The notes: generated by a model from the letters alone, not told the origin. A stretch of 26,795 nucleotides of DNA from Stentor roeselii (GCA_006503475.1 RSEH01000397.1:1-26795), one strand, 5' to 3'. Positions 1 to 9,822 are shown, counted from the first letter of the stretch. Made by a program: numbers and translations.

Positions 1-2520
1 AGAGTGATGAGAGATGCTGTTCAAAGAATTGTTGGAGAAGGGTCGAAAGTAAAAGGAGCAATCAAACAAATTTACAACACAATGCTCAGAAAACCCAAGA
101 CAGCTTTCGATAAGTGGCGTACTTTTGTTGCTGATGTCAAACAAAAACGACTGTTCGATGGAATGAGATCTCAAAAACTGAAATCTGCTCTCGAAGGAAT
201 CATTAGAAGAACACTCAGAAATACAAGTCAAAGAGTTATTGGAGGAGGAAATATTATCAGGGGAGCTCTTCAAAACTTGATCAACGGCTTAAGGAATATT
301 CCAAAGAAATCTTTAAGAAGATGGAAGAAGACTGTTGAAGACATCAAAAACAAGAAACTGTTTGATAATGCTCGATCATTTAAACTTAAAGCATTCCTTG
401 TCAGTATTCCAAGAAGAACAATCAAAGAAGCTTACGAAAGAGTCAAAGGAATTATTTTTGCTGCTCCTTCAGTCAAAAAAATACTTCAAAGGTGCGACCA
501 GTTACTGAAACGTAAACCAAAACAAGCATTTGATAAATGGCGTAAGTTTGTTCATGCAGTCAACAATAATCTTATTCTGAATAACTTGAAGAGTCAAAAA
601 CTGCAAAACGCTTTAGTTCGAGTTCCAAGAAGAGTGATGAGAGACGCAGTTCAAAGAATTGTTGGAGAAGGTTCTAAAGTAAAAGGAGCAATCAAACAAA
701 TTTACAACACAATGCTCAGAAAACCTAAGACAGCATTCGATAAGTGGCGTACTTTTGTTGCTGATGTCAAACATAAAAGATTGTTCGATGGAATGAGATC
801 TCAAAAACTGAAATCTGCTCTTGAAGGAATTATAAGAAGAACACTCAGAAATACAAGTCAAAGAGTCATTGGAGGAGGAAATGTGATTAAAGGTGCTCTT
901 CAAAACTTAATCAACGGCTTAAGAAACATTCCTAAAAAAGCTCTTAAGAGCTGGCAAAAATACGTAGAAAATGTTAAAAACAAAAAGCTCTTCGACGAAG
1001 CCAGATCATCTAAACTGATGAACTGCCTTGGAAGACTTGATCGAAGAACAATGAAAGACTCATACGAGCGCATTCGAGGTCTCATCTTTGCTTCTCCAGC
1101 AGTGAAGGCTGTGCTAAAACGATGCGACCAGCTACTTAAACGCAAACCCAAACAAGCATTCGATAAATGGCGTAAGTTCGTTCAAGCAGTCAACAACAAC
1201 CTCATTCTCAACAACTTGAAGAGTCAAAAACTTCAAAACGCTTTAGTTCGAGTTCCAAGAAGAGTGATGAGAGACGCAGTTCAAAGAATAGTAGGAGAAG
1301 GTTCTAAAGTAAAAGGAGCAATCAAACAAATTTACAACACAATGCTAAGAAAACCCAAGACAGCTTTCGATAAATGGCGTACTTTTGTTGCTGATGTGAA
1401 ACATAAACGATTGTTTGATGGAATGAGATCTCAGAAGCTAAAATCTGCTCTTGAAGGAATTATTAAAAGAACACTCAGAAATACAAGTCAAAGAGTTATT
1501 GGAGGAGGAAATGTGATTAAAGGTGCTCTTCAAAACTTAATCAACGGTTTAAGAAACATTCCTAAAAAAGCATTAAAGAGCTGGCAAAAATATGTAGAAG
1601 ATGTTAAAAACAAGAAGCTATTTGATGGAGCCAGATCAGCCAAACTCAAGAACTGTCTGGGAAGACTTGATAGAAGAACAATGAAAGATTCATACGAACG
1701 TATCCGAGGTCTCATCTTTACTTCTCCAGCAGTGAAAGCCCTGTTAAAACGATGTGACCAGCTCCTAAAACGCAAACCCAAGCAAGCCTTCGACAAGTGG
1801 CGAGCATTTGTCCAAGCAGTGAACAACAACGAGATCCTAAGCAACTTAAAGAGCCAAAAACTTCAAAACGCTTTAATCCGAGTTCCAAGACGAGTAATGA
1901 GAGACGCTGTTCAACGAATAGTTGGAGATGGTTCAAAAGTCAAAGGCGCTATAAAGCAAATTTACAGTACAATCCTAAGAAAGCCTAAAGCCGCATTTGA
2001 CAGATGGAGAGCTTTTATTTCAGCAGTGAAACAAAAGAGACTCTTTGATGGTCTTCGATCTGAAAAGCTAAAATCCGCTCTTTCTTTGATTGTGAAGAGA
2101 ACTTTGAGGACTTCGAATCAAAGAATTCTTGGAGGAGGAAGTGTCGTTCGAGGTGCTATGCAATGTCTGATCAATGGACTTAAAAATATTCCGAAGAAAG
2201 CTCTTAAGAACTGGCTTAGTTATTTGCAGGCTGTCAAGGCGAAGAGACTTTTCGATGGAGCAAGGTCGTTTAAGCTTAAGAACTTCTTGGATCGCATTCC
2301 TCGAAGATCTTTGAAAGATACATGTGAGCGACTTAAAGGATTCATCTTCACTGGATCATCTGTTAGACAATCACTGCTTCGAATGGAGCAGGTCATTCGA
2401 AGAAAGCCGAAACAAGGTCTTGATAAATGGGTTCGATATGCGAATGCTGTGGATTCTCAACTTATCTTGAATAATCTAAAGTCTCAGAAACTTAAAAACG
2501 CTTTAACACGGGTTCCGAGA
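1..2520 (+). repeat. Higher-order tandem array: four 630-bp units
   Basis: The phrase AGAGTGATGAGAGA recurs at 1, 631 and 1261, with variants at 1891 and 2521, so the period is exactly 630 bp (210 codons). Each unit encodes three different sub-repeats: type A with a GEGSKVKGA loop (69 residues), type B with a GGGNxIxGAL loop (69) and type C with a G-I/L-I-F-x-x-P loop (72). In the first 60 bases, units 1 and 2 differ at 4 positions and units 2 and 3 at 2 positions, whereas unit 4 is clearly more diverged. A fifth unit starting at 2521 keeps A and B but not C. The array is in frame throughout and runs off the left edge. Confidence 0.95.
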
Positions 2521-5430
2521 AGAACGATGAGAGATGCTATGCAGAGAATTATAGGAGAAGGCTCCAAGGTAAAAGGTGCAATCAAGCAAATATACACGAC
2601 AATGCTCAAAAAGCCAAAATCCGCTTTCGACCGATGGCGATCATTCATATCAGCAGTGAAAGAAAAGCGTCTTTTCGACGGTCTCCGCTCTCAAAAGCTT
2701 CTAATAAGTTTGACCGGTATCTTAAAACGCAGTCTAAAATCCTCATCTTCTCGAATAATCGGCGGAGGCAGCGTAATCAAAGGTTTCCTAGAAAAAATCT
2801 TCAGACAAATCGAGAAACTTCCTCGCATTTCTTTGATCCGCTGGAAAAAACTAGTTCAAGACATGAACTCAAAGAAACTACTTGACAACCGCAAAGCTCT
2901 TCAACTTAAAAACGCTTTCGAAAGGATTCCAAGAAGGACTTCTCGAGGAATCCTTGAAAGAATTTTAGGACAAGGCTCAAGGACCATTGGCGCCCTTCGA
3001 AGACTTGCAATTTTAACAGGAAAACTTGGAAAAGTCGCTTTAGAAAGATGGAAAGGATTTGTGAAGAGAGCAGAAGGAAAAGGTTATCAAGATAAAGTTA
3101 GAGCTGCTATGTTGAAAAGCTTTTTAGAAAGGTTGGGAAGGGCTGGAACTAGAATGTCTTTCAGTAGAATTACGGTTGGACTTGATAATTGTGAAAATAA
3201 ACTTAATGCTTTAGCGAGAATTGGAAAGAAGAAACCGTTGAGAGCTATTGGAGGATGGAAAAATGCAACTGCTGTTAAGAAACTTTCTGCACCTCTTAGG
3301 GCGAATATGCTTAGGTTTGCTCTTAGTTGTATTCCCCTCCGAACGGTTAGGGGATGCTTTAATCAACTGGTTTGTCCTACTCCTGCATCGCAGAAATTGA
3401 GAGCCATTTTCCAGATATTTAGAAATGCGCCGAGAGATTCTTTTAATAGATGGAAGAAATTCATGTATCAGTGTATTAGAGGACAAATTTTAGATCGATC
3501 CCGGTCACAAAAACTCGAAAAAACCCTCCACAAAGTTCCTCTAAGAACAATCCGTGGAGCCTTCGGTCGTATAATCGGAGATGGTAGCAGAGTAAAAGGT
3601 GCTTTAAAACTTTTAATCCTCCGATGCCATCAAAGGCCAAGAACATCTCTAAACAAATGGAAAGAATTCATTCATAACATAAAATCCGGCCATCTCTTCA
3701 ACAACTTAAGATCGCATCAATTAAAAGGTCACCTAAGCAGTTTAATATCAAGAACAGTCCGAGTATCTTTCTTAAAAGTAATCGGTGCGACTCAAACTAT
3801 GAAGAACTGCTTCAAACTAACCGTCCACAAATATTTCCTGGCAAAAACAAGGACCTGGGACAAATGGTTGAACTTCTTATCAAGCGTAAGACAAGGCAGG
3901 TCTCTCGAAGCAATAAAAGCTCAAAAGTTGCGACATCTTCTTACAAAGACTTCAGTCAAGGTGATCCGAGGAGCTTTCGATCGAATAATAGGAGATGGAA
4001 GTCGATTGAAAGGCGCTTTGAGAAGACTTGAAATAAGTGTCAATAGGACTCAACTCTCAGCTTTTAAGATTTGGAACCAGTTATGCATCGTCGCTAAACA
4101 ACAAGATTCTTTAAAGAGATTAAAAGCAAGTCAGTTGAAGAACTCGTTAAGGAAAATTCCTTTTAGACTCCTTCGAGACTCCTTCGATCGAATCATCGGT
4201 GACGGGAAAAGAGTTGCAGGGGCTTTGAGAAGACTTGGACTGAGTGTCAAGTCAAGTCAAAGTAAAGCCTTTTTACTTTGGAAACAAAAGGTGTTCAGTT
4301 CAAAACACTCTGAACTTTCGAAAGGCAACAGAATGAGAAATAATTTACAGAAAGTTTTGGCAAGAACTTTACGACTCACCTTTAACAAGATCATGGGCGA
4401 CAAAAGAGCGATTCGAGCAGTTGCAAGACTTGTCAGGAATCAATCCTTGCAGCAAGTGACAGGATTAGAGAAGCTTAAAGAAAGAGTTTACAAGTCAAAA
4501 CTTATCAGAAAGATAAGTTCAGCGTTTATATTGATGAGAATGCTTAGGAATAAGGCAGATCAGATGCTTTGTGGAAGATACAACATCTGGAAAAACCAGG
4601 ACTGGCTTAAGAAAAGAAGACTTCTCAGAAAATACGTCCTGAGCTTTATGTTCCTCACACATATCAACTACCAAAGCGGTCTTTGGAGGTGGAAATACAC
4701 AATTATGCATCATTGGCATGAACTTCACCCACTTCACGCAATAATGTATAAGAGACTTGCCAATATCGCCTTTAACTATCAAAGACGATTGACACAATTC
4801 GCTCTTTTCAAGATTGTCTTGTTTTACAGGTCGAATTCAACGAATAGGAAAAAGAAAAGTATTCAAGCTGCTTTAAATACACTTTTAAGGGCTTCAGAGG
4901 AATATGAAAGGTCGAAGTCGCCGTCTGCCGACGGCTCCAGGACTTCGATTTTAAGCAGTGGGGAGCCGATGACCAGTCAGTTAAGTGCAGCGCCTTCTAC
5001 TAAGTTGAGTAAAGAAGAAGTCGTGGAAATCAATAAAGTCGGAGGGGCTGAGGTCTTGTTTATTCATTTAAGAGAAGCGAAAAAACGAAGGGCTGGATGG
5101 GCCTTGGCAAGTATCTGGACTTTCAGTAGAAATATCGGAATGTTTGATGATGAACGAAGTAGACTTGTTGAACAAATCAATGAACTCAGATATGATAAAC
5201 ATAGTTTACTTGAGGATAATACTGCACTTAGGATGCATAATGAAGCACTTATTGAGAATTTGGAAAAGACGAATATTGAGTTTGCTTCACTTTCTTTGCA
5301 TTTGGATCAGATGAGGATTGCGCGAATGGTCAGAGCTATTAGCAAGATGGTCGACTTGCCGGTATTGGAGTCTTTGATTATACTCAAACATTATAATCCG
5401 AAGGGAAATAGTTCGATTATCAGCAATTAG
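1..5430 (+). CDS. Giant W-repeat (Sfi1/spasmin-binding-like) protein, 5'-truncated by window edge
   Basis: The frame is open to base 1 (the first codons read R-V-M-R-D in the middle of a repeat), so the start lies outside the window; the stop is TAG. About 1,809 residues are visible. Roughly the first 1,480 are some 22 tandem repeats of 69-72 residues, very rich in K/R, each with a hydrophobic-F/L-x2-W core (AFDKWR, ALKSWQ), a following KLFD/RSxKLK segment and an RRTxR...RIIGxGSxVKGAL segment. The F-x2-W-K/R core resembles centrin-binding Sfi1 repeats, and large repeat scaffolds that bind centrin/spasmin are known from ciliate contractile fibres, so a myoneme or cortical scaffold role is my inference. 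After the repeats come a W/H/Y-rich region, an S/T/P-rich linker (about residues 1,640-1,680) and a C-terminal coiled coil (about 1,715-1,775). No transmembrane segment is seen. It is convergent with the TBC gene, 79 bp away. The repeat coding is certain; the function is not. Confidence 0.88.
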   Translation, partial: RVMRDAVQRIVGEGSKVKGAIKQIYNTMLRKPKTAFDKWRTFVADVKQKRLFDGMRSQKLKSALEGIIRRTLRNTSQRVIGGGNIIRGALQNLINGLRNIPKKSLRRWKKTVEDIKNKKLFDNARSFKLKAFLVSIPRRTIKEAYERVKGIIFAAPSVKKILQRCDQLLKRKPKQAFDKWRKFVHAVNNNLILNNLKSQKLQNALVRVPRRVMRDAVQRIVGEGSKVKGAIKQIYNTMLRKPKTAFDKWRTFVADVKHKRLFDGMRSQKLKSALEGIIRRTLRNTSQRVIGGGNVIKGALQNLINGLRNIPKKALKSWQKYVENVKNKKLFDEARSSKLMNCLGRLDRRTMKDSYERIRGLIFASPAVKAVLKRCDQLLKRKPKQAFDKWRKFVQAVNNNLILNNLKSQKLQNALVRVPRRVMRDAVQRIVGEGSKVKGAIKQIYNTMLRKPKTAFDKWRTFVADVKHKRLFDGMRSQKLKSALEGIIKRTLRNTSQRVIGGGNVIKGALQNLINGLRNIPKKALKSWQKYVEDVKNKKLFDGARSAKLKNCLGRLDRRTMKDSYERIRGLIFTSPAVKALLKRCDQLLKRKPKQAFDKWRAFVQAVNNNEILSNLKSQKLQNALIRVPRRVMRDAVQRIVGDGSKVKGAIKQIYSTILRKPKAAFDRWRAFISAVKQKRLFDGLRSEKLKSALSLIVKRTLRTSNQRILGGGSVVRGAMQCLINGLKNIPKKALKNWLSYLQAVKAKRLFDGARSFKLKNFLDRIPRRSLKDTCERLKGFIFTGSSVRQSLLRMEQVIRRKPKQGLDKWVRYANAVDSQLILNNLKSQKLKNALTRVPRRTMRDAMQRIIGEGSKVKGAIKQIYTTMLKKPKSAFDRWRSFISAVKEKRLFDGLRSQKLLISLTGILKRSLKSSSSRIIGGGSVIKGFLEKIFRQIEKLPRISLIRWKKLVQDMNSKKLLDNRKALQLKNAFERIPRRTSRGILERILGQGSRTIGALRRLAILTGKLGKVALERWKGFVKRAEGKGYQDKVRAAMLKSFLERLGRAGTRMSFSRITVGLDNCENKLNALARIGKKKPLRAIGGWKNATAVKKLSAPLRANMLRFALSCIPLRTVRGCFNQLVCPTPASQKLRAIFQIFRNAPRDSFNRWKKFMYQCIRGQILDRSRSQKLEKTLHKVPLRTIRGAFGRIIGDGSRVKGALKLLILRCHQRPRTSLNKWKEFIHNIKSGHLFNNLRSHQLKGHLSSLISRTVRVSFLKVIGATQTMKNCFKLTVHKYFLAKTRTWDKWLNFLSSVRQGRSLEAIKAQKLRHLLTKTSVKVIRGAFDRIIGDGSRLKGALRRLEISVNRTQLSAFKIWNQLCIVAKQQDSLKRLKASQLKNSLRKIPFRLLRDSFDRIIGDGKRVAGALRRLGLSVKSSQSKAFLLWKQKVFSSKHSELSKGNRMRNNLQKVLARTLRLTFNKIMGDKRAIRAVARLVRNQSLQQVTGLEKLKERVYKSKLIRKISSAFILMRMLRNKADQMLCGRYNIWKNQDWLKKRRLLRKYVLSFMFLTHINYQSGLWRWKYTIMHHWHELHPLHAIMYKRLANIAFNYQRRLTQFALFKIVLFYRSNSTNRKKKSIQAALNTLLRASEEYERSKSPSADGSRTSILSSGEPMTSQLSAAPSTKLSKEEVVEINKVGGAEVLFIHLREAKKRRAGWALASIWTFSRNIGMFDDERSRLVEQINELRYDKHSLLEDNTALRMHNEALIENLEKTNIEFASLSLHLDQMRIARMVRAISKMVDLPVLESLIILKHYNPKGNSSIISN
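2521..4450 (+). repeat. Diverged continuation of the 69-residue repeat array
   Basis: About ten further copies follow without the three-type order. After A and B of unit five come copies beginning IPRRTSRG, LGRAGTRM, IPLRTVRG, VPLRTIRG, LISRTVRV, TSVKVIRG, IPFRLLRD and VLARTLRL. Each keeps the RIIGDGSRVKGAL-like segment and a W in the middle, but nucleotide similarity is low. The last recognisable copy ends near 4450. Boundaries were judged by eye. Confidence 0.8.
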
Positions 5431-5509
5431 ATTTATAGGATTAATTATCTTTAGAAGTTTTATTTTTATTAGTTTGATTTTTTTATTCTAGGTTTGATAT
5501 ATATACAGA

Positions 5510-6604
5510 TCAGCTTGTATGTCGTGGGGAATGCTGAATTATTAAAGAATTCGCTCTTTTTCTGAATTCGATTTCTGGATTTTTTGATGATGATCTTTCT
5601 TCGCCTTGATCCCAAAATATTCTAATTTTCATATCAGCTTCTTCAGGGTCAGTATCCTTCCACAAAGACTCAACAGGTGACACAATAGTCGACTGTGCCC
5701 TACAAGAGTTCCTAACAATCTCCTCAACAGAAACATGCAAATCCCTAAGCGTAGGTAAAAACTCTAAAACATTAAAAAGATCTCTTTTTTCAAACTCATT
5801 TTTAAACCTCTGCAAGACACTCAAAGCCAAATGTACCATCGACTTAAGTCCCAATGCAAAAATGACATCCCAAAACCTCTGAACATCTTCAAACCTAAAA
5901 GAATAAGAAAAAAGTGTCATAAACCACTTAGAAACCCAAAGTTGCTGATCAAGTTCAATATTTTGAAAGTGGTTAAACAAAGAAGGAATTTTCGATTTAA
6001 ACAATTTACTGAAATCTTCCGTCAATTCCGTTACTTTCGGAAATCCAGGTTCAAAAAGTCCTTTTCCTTCAAATTTATTGATGAAAATGTCCATCATGAG
6101 TGAGGACTCAAGTACATTATTTGAAGAAATGATTAAAAAGACCCCAGCCACCGAGTTCATTCCTTGACAATACCCAAGTTCCGGGTTAAGTCTTACAATA
6201 TTCATTAAAACCTCTCGAAGACTGCTCAAGTTTTCAGATTTCGCGAAAAAAGGGTGACTGGGAAAAGTTCTTTCCAGGTCTTTTTCAATCAACGTCAAAA
6301 ATTCAGAGTCAATTGGGTCTAAAGGAATATCAAGTCCTTGAAACTCAAATAAAACCTTCCAAACATCCCATCTCATCTCATTCGGAGGTCCTTCAATTAG
6401 AAGTTTTTTGAACTTCCCTTGATTTTTCTGGTAAAAGTGAAAAAGAGGATCTTTAAAGTATTCAAAACTCTTCAAAGCCTCTTCCCAGGTCTTTTTCTTC
6501 ATTTTTTCCTCAGAAAACGTTGTAGGACAAAGTAAAGCTGAGTGATTTTTCATGACTTGAGTTGAATTCGATCTATTTTTCTTGTTACAACATCCAGTTC
6601 CCAT
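5510..6604 (-). CDS. TBC-domain Rab GTPase-activating protein
   Basis: The product has 364 residues, starts at ATG 6604 and ends in TGA. It carries a TBC domain at about residues 70-290, which stimulates GTP hydrolysis by Rab GTPases in membrane traffic. Both catalytic fingers are present: arginine R112 in IEKDLER (IxxDxxR motif) and glutamine Q147 in YCQGMN (YxQ motif). The RWDVWK entry motif (R78) and the LWVSKWFMTLF and FWDVIF helices are typical of the family. The N-terminus MGTGCC offers a glycine for myristoylation and two cysteines for palmitoylation, which would anchor it to a membrane (inferred). The start codon is 44 bp from the stop of the TOGARAM gene upstream, so its promoter and leader must be very short or overlap that gene. 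Which Rab it acts on cannot be told. Standard TBC length, nothing broken. Confidence 0.93.
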   Translation of the reverse strand: MGTGCCNKKNRSNSTQVMKNHSALLCPTTFSEEKMKKKTWEEALKSFEYFKDPLFHFYQKNQGKFKKLLIEGPPNEMRWDVWKVLFEFQGLDIPLDPIDSEFLTLIEKDLERTFPSHPFFAKSENLSSLREVLMNIVRLNPELGYCQGMNSVAGVFLIISSNNVLESSLMMDIFINKFEGKGLFEPGFPKVTELTEDFSKLFKSKIPSLFNHFQNIELDQQLWVSKWFMTLFSYSFRFEDVQRFWDVIFALGLKSMVHLALSVLQRFKNEFEKRDLFNVLEFLPTLRDLHVSVEEIVRNSCRAQSTIVSPVESLWKDTDPEEADMKIRIFWDQGEERSSSKNPEIEFRKRANSLIIQHSPRHTS

Positions 6605-6648
6605 AGTGGGTGTTAATTATATTAAGGAAAAGCTAAGTGAGTTAAACA

Positions 6649-9600
6649 TCAAGTGCTGCTTATGACGCTGATCACTCGAGTAAGTTTCTTTGTCGGAGTC
6701 GATTCAAAGACAGAGTTTCCGATGGTCTTGTAAAGAAAGACAAGAATTCGACTTGCTTCATTTCGCACGTCAAGTCTGGAGTCGTCGATGAATTTATAAG
6801 CAAGGTTTAACAGTTCAACTTCTAAAAACGACTTATTTTTCATACCTGGAGCTTGGTTTACGATAATGTTTAAAACTAATGCTTTTCCTTTCGCTCCTGA
6901 TTTGCTGATATTTTCACAGAGAAGGGGAACTAACACGTCTGGACTTGTGTGAAGACCTAACAAGATGCAAACGTCACAGCCTGACTCTCGGATTGAAGTA
7001 TTTGAACAACCTAAAGCACTTACCACTGACTCCATTAAAAGACGTAAAAAAGGCTCGATTTCTGTTTTGAAAATCGGAATTAACTTTGAAAGATAACTTA
7101 AAGAATGAAGACGTACTTTTAAATTCGCGTCTTTTGAACCTTTTTCGATTATCATGAAAAAAGACTCAAGTTTTCCTAAGTCTTTCAAGGTTTTTTTACT
7201 GCTTTGGGCGAGTTCTAAACATGAGGTTATTGAATCGTATCGTATTTTCCAGTCGTTATTTAAGATGTCCTGCTCGAGTTTCACGAGTTTTAAAAGTTCT
7301 TCAGGTTCTGTCTCAGGTTTTGAAAGGACTGCGATTAGATCTCGAGCACTTTTTGTTACAAGTTTTTTACTTTTGAAGTTACTGAGACTGGGAAGAGTGA
7401 CTCTTAGTTCTTTTTTCGAGATTAAAGAACTTGAAATTGAATGCGACTTCAACTTTTTCTTGAATTGTTCTTTCACCTTTTTAAATGTCGAGTATTTCAA
7501 CCCAGGAGCTGAGACAAGGTCAATAATCCCTTCATCTGAAATACTTTCTAAAAGTAAAGAATAAGCTTGTTTTGCGTTACTTCTTACTTCAGCACTTGCA
7601 TCACTTTGAGAATCATCTAAAAACTGGATAAGTTTTCCTAGATCAGAGAATTTTTGCATGTTTTTCCCTGTTTTTTCAATGAGAATTGTAAGACAAGTTA
7701 AAACTTTCGCCTTGATTGAAGGGTTTCGATTCTGTTCAGCGTAAATCACTAAAAAATTGAGAACTTTTAACTCTGTTAAATTTTTACAGACAGCAGTTAA
7801 ACCTTCATCGGCGGTTTCAGCTAGAAACGAGTTGGTATCTGCCGCTTTTTTAAGTAAAATCTTCATAACTTCAATAATTTCGCTATCTAGAACCTTGCCA
7901 AGACTCAAGCAAAGCTCTTTAATAGCGATAAGCGAGTTTTTACTAAGACTCGATCGAAGACTATCTGCCCATTTCACCAGATTAACAACGAATCCATGAA
8001 GAGTGACTTTACTGATGAAGACTTCAGGGTTGTGTTTCGCAAGTTTTCGAATTGTGTTGATGATTTCGAACTGTTCAAACCAGACTTCTGTATGAAAAGT
8101 TGCTTTTTGTAGAGCTTCTGAAGGATGAGGTAGTTTTTCCAGTTCTTCAAAAGGAATGTAAATCGGGTTAGGCTCTGAGAAGTTAGAAGGAGGATTACTT
8201 GAGTTACTTGAAGACTTATGAATGCTGATCACTGATCTTGAAGTCTTTGTTAAGAACCCTTTACGACTGGTTCTAGTTGAATAAGTCTCAGCAGTGGTAG
8301 GTGTTTGTGACTTGACATTTTCATAAGACGTGCTCATGACCTTCAGTCTTCCATCAGGTCCTTCAAGTCTTTCATTCCTTTCATTAATCTCGACACTGTC
8401 CAAGGGTGTTGTCATAAGATAAGGACTTGAAATCATCCTGACGTCCATCGGGATCTCTTTAGACAAAATCACGTAATCCTCTGTTATCATCGGCAGGGTG
8501 TTAACTGAAAATCGCTCATGCAAACACTTCAAAGCTTCTCCATCAACGATCTCTGAAAGTCGCTCCAAGACCACCCCCTGGCCGTAGATATGCCCAAGGA
8601 CTGCAAGGGCTTCTGTTGAAACTGCTCGAATTTTAGTTCTTGAATCATCTAAAAGCTTTGCAAGTTTTTCTATAGTCGTCATGAAGTCGAAGGACTGGGA
8701 ATAAGAAAGCATTGAAAAGATCAACATCATGACAGACTCTTCTCGAATGTGCCAGTTTGAATGGTCTAAGATTTTAGTTAATGAATACATCACTTCTGAG
8801 GTGTTAAGAATGAGGAACTCTCGGATTAACTTGTGGATTGATTGTCTTATTGAAATTTTTGTGTCTGAGAACTTTAGGAGGAGTGGTGGGAGGATTGTGA
8901 AGATTTCTTTTGGTTCGGAGAGTTTTGATTTTGATGTTAGGAGTTGGAGGATCTCGACTATTTGCTTTGTTAGTTGGGAATGAGGGTCTTGGATTGTTTT
9001 TGAAAGGAGGGTGATTAGGTCGGAGATGTTCGAGGATATTAGGGAAAAGTCTTCGAGAGATTCAAGGGTTTCTTTTAAGATTTCGAGAAGGTCGCATTTT
9101 TCTTTCCAGGAGTTGCTGCTCCAGAGTCTTTCTACTACTTTCGCAGGGACACATCCAAAAGCCAAATCTCCTTTAATTTCAAACGGTACTCGTTGTCCTG
9201 AATCATTAATAATCTTAATCAATTCAGCTGAAGCGTTTTGCACATTAATCGACAAGTCCTGAGCCAAACTTTCAAGAAACGTTTTCATATCATTTAAATC
9301 AATTCCAGAGTACGCCAAATCACAAGCAAGTCTCAAAGTAGCAAGTTTTAATTCTTCACTTTTTCTCGAAATTCCACTTTCACAGAGATTTTTACAAACA
9401 ATCTTCAAGTCTCCAGTCTTGCGAACGACCTCAGCGAAGAAACTCATTAAAAATGAATGAGTCTGGTACTTCCTGAATTTAAGCAAATGGATCAAATCGG
9501 GTATTAAGGTCAAAATCGGACTGATGAGCGAATGACTCAACAGCTGAGTGATCAGAGGAAGAATTTTAGAGACTATTTCAATATCTGGCTTTTTTAAGTG

Positions 9601-9729
9601 GTTTTTAAAGGAATTCACCACTTCGTATAATTGGCTTTCGGTCAGTGGGAAAAATGAAGACAGTGAGTTGAGACTTGAGAGTTGAGAAGATTTATCAGAA
9701 CTGTTGAGATTTGTGAGAATTAAGTCCAT
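6649..9729 (-). CDS. TOGARAM1: Crescerin/TOGARAM-type TOG-array microtubule protein
   Basis: The product has 1,026 residues (ATG 9729, stop TGA) and is almost wholly HEAT-like helices. The layout is TOG1 (about 1-175), TOG2 (about 195-400), a polar S/T-rich linker (about 400-540), TOG3 (about 540-745) and TOG4 (about 795-1010): the 2+2 arrangement of crescerin/TOGARAM1, which binds tubulin and sets ciliary length. TOG3 keeps the family pattern of HETTF-like, SLRSSLSK, KILLKKAADTNSFLAE and ALTAV-like helices. TOG2 and TOG4 carry the usual W-x-I/V-R turns (SNWHIREESV, NDWKIRYDSI) and D-D-S-R-x-K/D-V/I-R helix starts. CLASP and XMAP215 are the alternatives, but domain number, linker position and the TOG3 resemblance favour TOGARAM. 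It lies in a minus-strand run, 93 bp after the BPI-like stop. The gene symbol denotes orthology judged by eye. Confidence 0.85.
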   Translation of the reverse strand: MDLILTNLNSSDKSSQLSSLNSLSSFFPLTESQLYEVVNSFKNHLKKPDIEIVSKILPLITQLLSHSLISPILTLIPDLIHLLKFRKYQTHSFLMSFFAEVVRKTGDLKIVCKNLCESGISRKSEELKLATLRLACDLAYSGIDLNDMKTFLESLAQDLSINVQNASAELIKIINDSGQRVPFEIKGDLAFGCVPAKVVERLWSSNSWKEKCDLLEILKETLESLEDFSLISSNISDLITLLSKTIQDPHSQLTKQIVEILQLLTSKSKLSEPKEIFTILPPLLLKFSDTKISIRQSIHKLIREFLILNTSEVMYSLTKILDHSNWHIREESVMMLIFSMLSYSQSFDFMTTIEKLAKLLDDSRTKIRAVSTEALAVLGHIYGQGVVLERLSEIVDGEALKCLHERFSVNTLPMITEDYVILSKEIPMDVRMISSPYLMTTPLDSVEINERNERLEGPDGRLKVMSTSYENVKSQTPTTAETYSTRTSRKGFLTKTSRSVISIHKSSSNSSNPPSNFSEPNPIYIPFEELEKLPHPSEALQKATFHTEVWFEQFEIINTIRKLAKHNPEVFISKVTLHGFVVNLVKWADSLRSSLSKNSLIAIKELCLSLGKVLDSEIIEVMKILLKKAADTNSFLAETADEGLTAVCKNLTELKVLNFLVIYAEQNRNPSIKAKVLTCLTILIEKTGKNMQKFSDLGKLIQFLDDSQSDASAEVRSNAKQAYSLLLESISDEGIIDLVSAPGLKYSTFKKVKEQFKKKLKSHSISSSLISKKELRVTLPSLSNFKSKKLVTKSARDLIAVLSKPETEPEELLKLVKLEQDILNNDWKIRYDSITSCLELAQSSKKTLKDLGKLESFFMIIEKGSKDANLKVRLHSLSYLSKLIPIFKTEIEPFLRLLMESVVSALGCSNTSIRESGCDVCILLGLHTSPDVLVPLLCENISKSGAKGKALVLNIIVNQAPGMKNKSFLEVELLNLAYKFIDDSRLDVRNEASRILVFLYKTIGNSVFESTPTKKLTRVISVISST

Positions 9730-9822
9730 TTATAAGAGTTAGATATGTGAAATGATTATGGGATTATTGATTTAGTTTTATTTTGGGGAAAAGTTTTCGT
9801 TTTGATCTATTAGCTAAACTAA

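Noticed and set aside
1-2520. CRISPR or transposon-type repeat
   Set aside because: The repeats are contiguous, in frame and protein-coding, with no spacers or terminal inverted repeats.
7154-7564. 136-codon plus-strand frame
   Set aside because: Antisense to the TOGARAM TOG3-TOG4 region and low-complexity S/F/L; a shadow frame.
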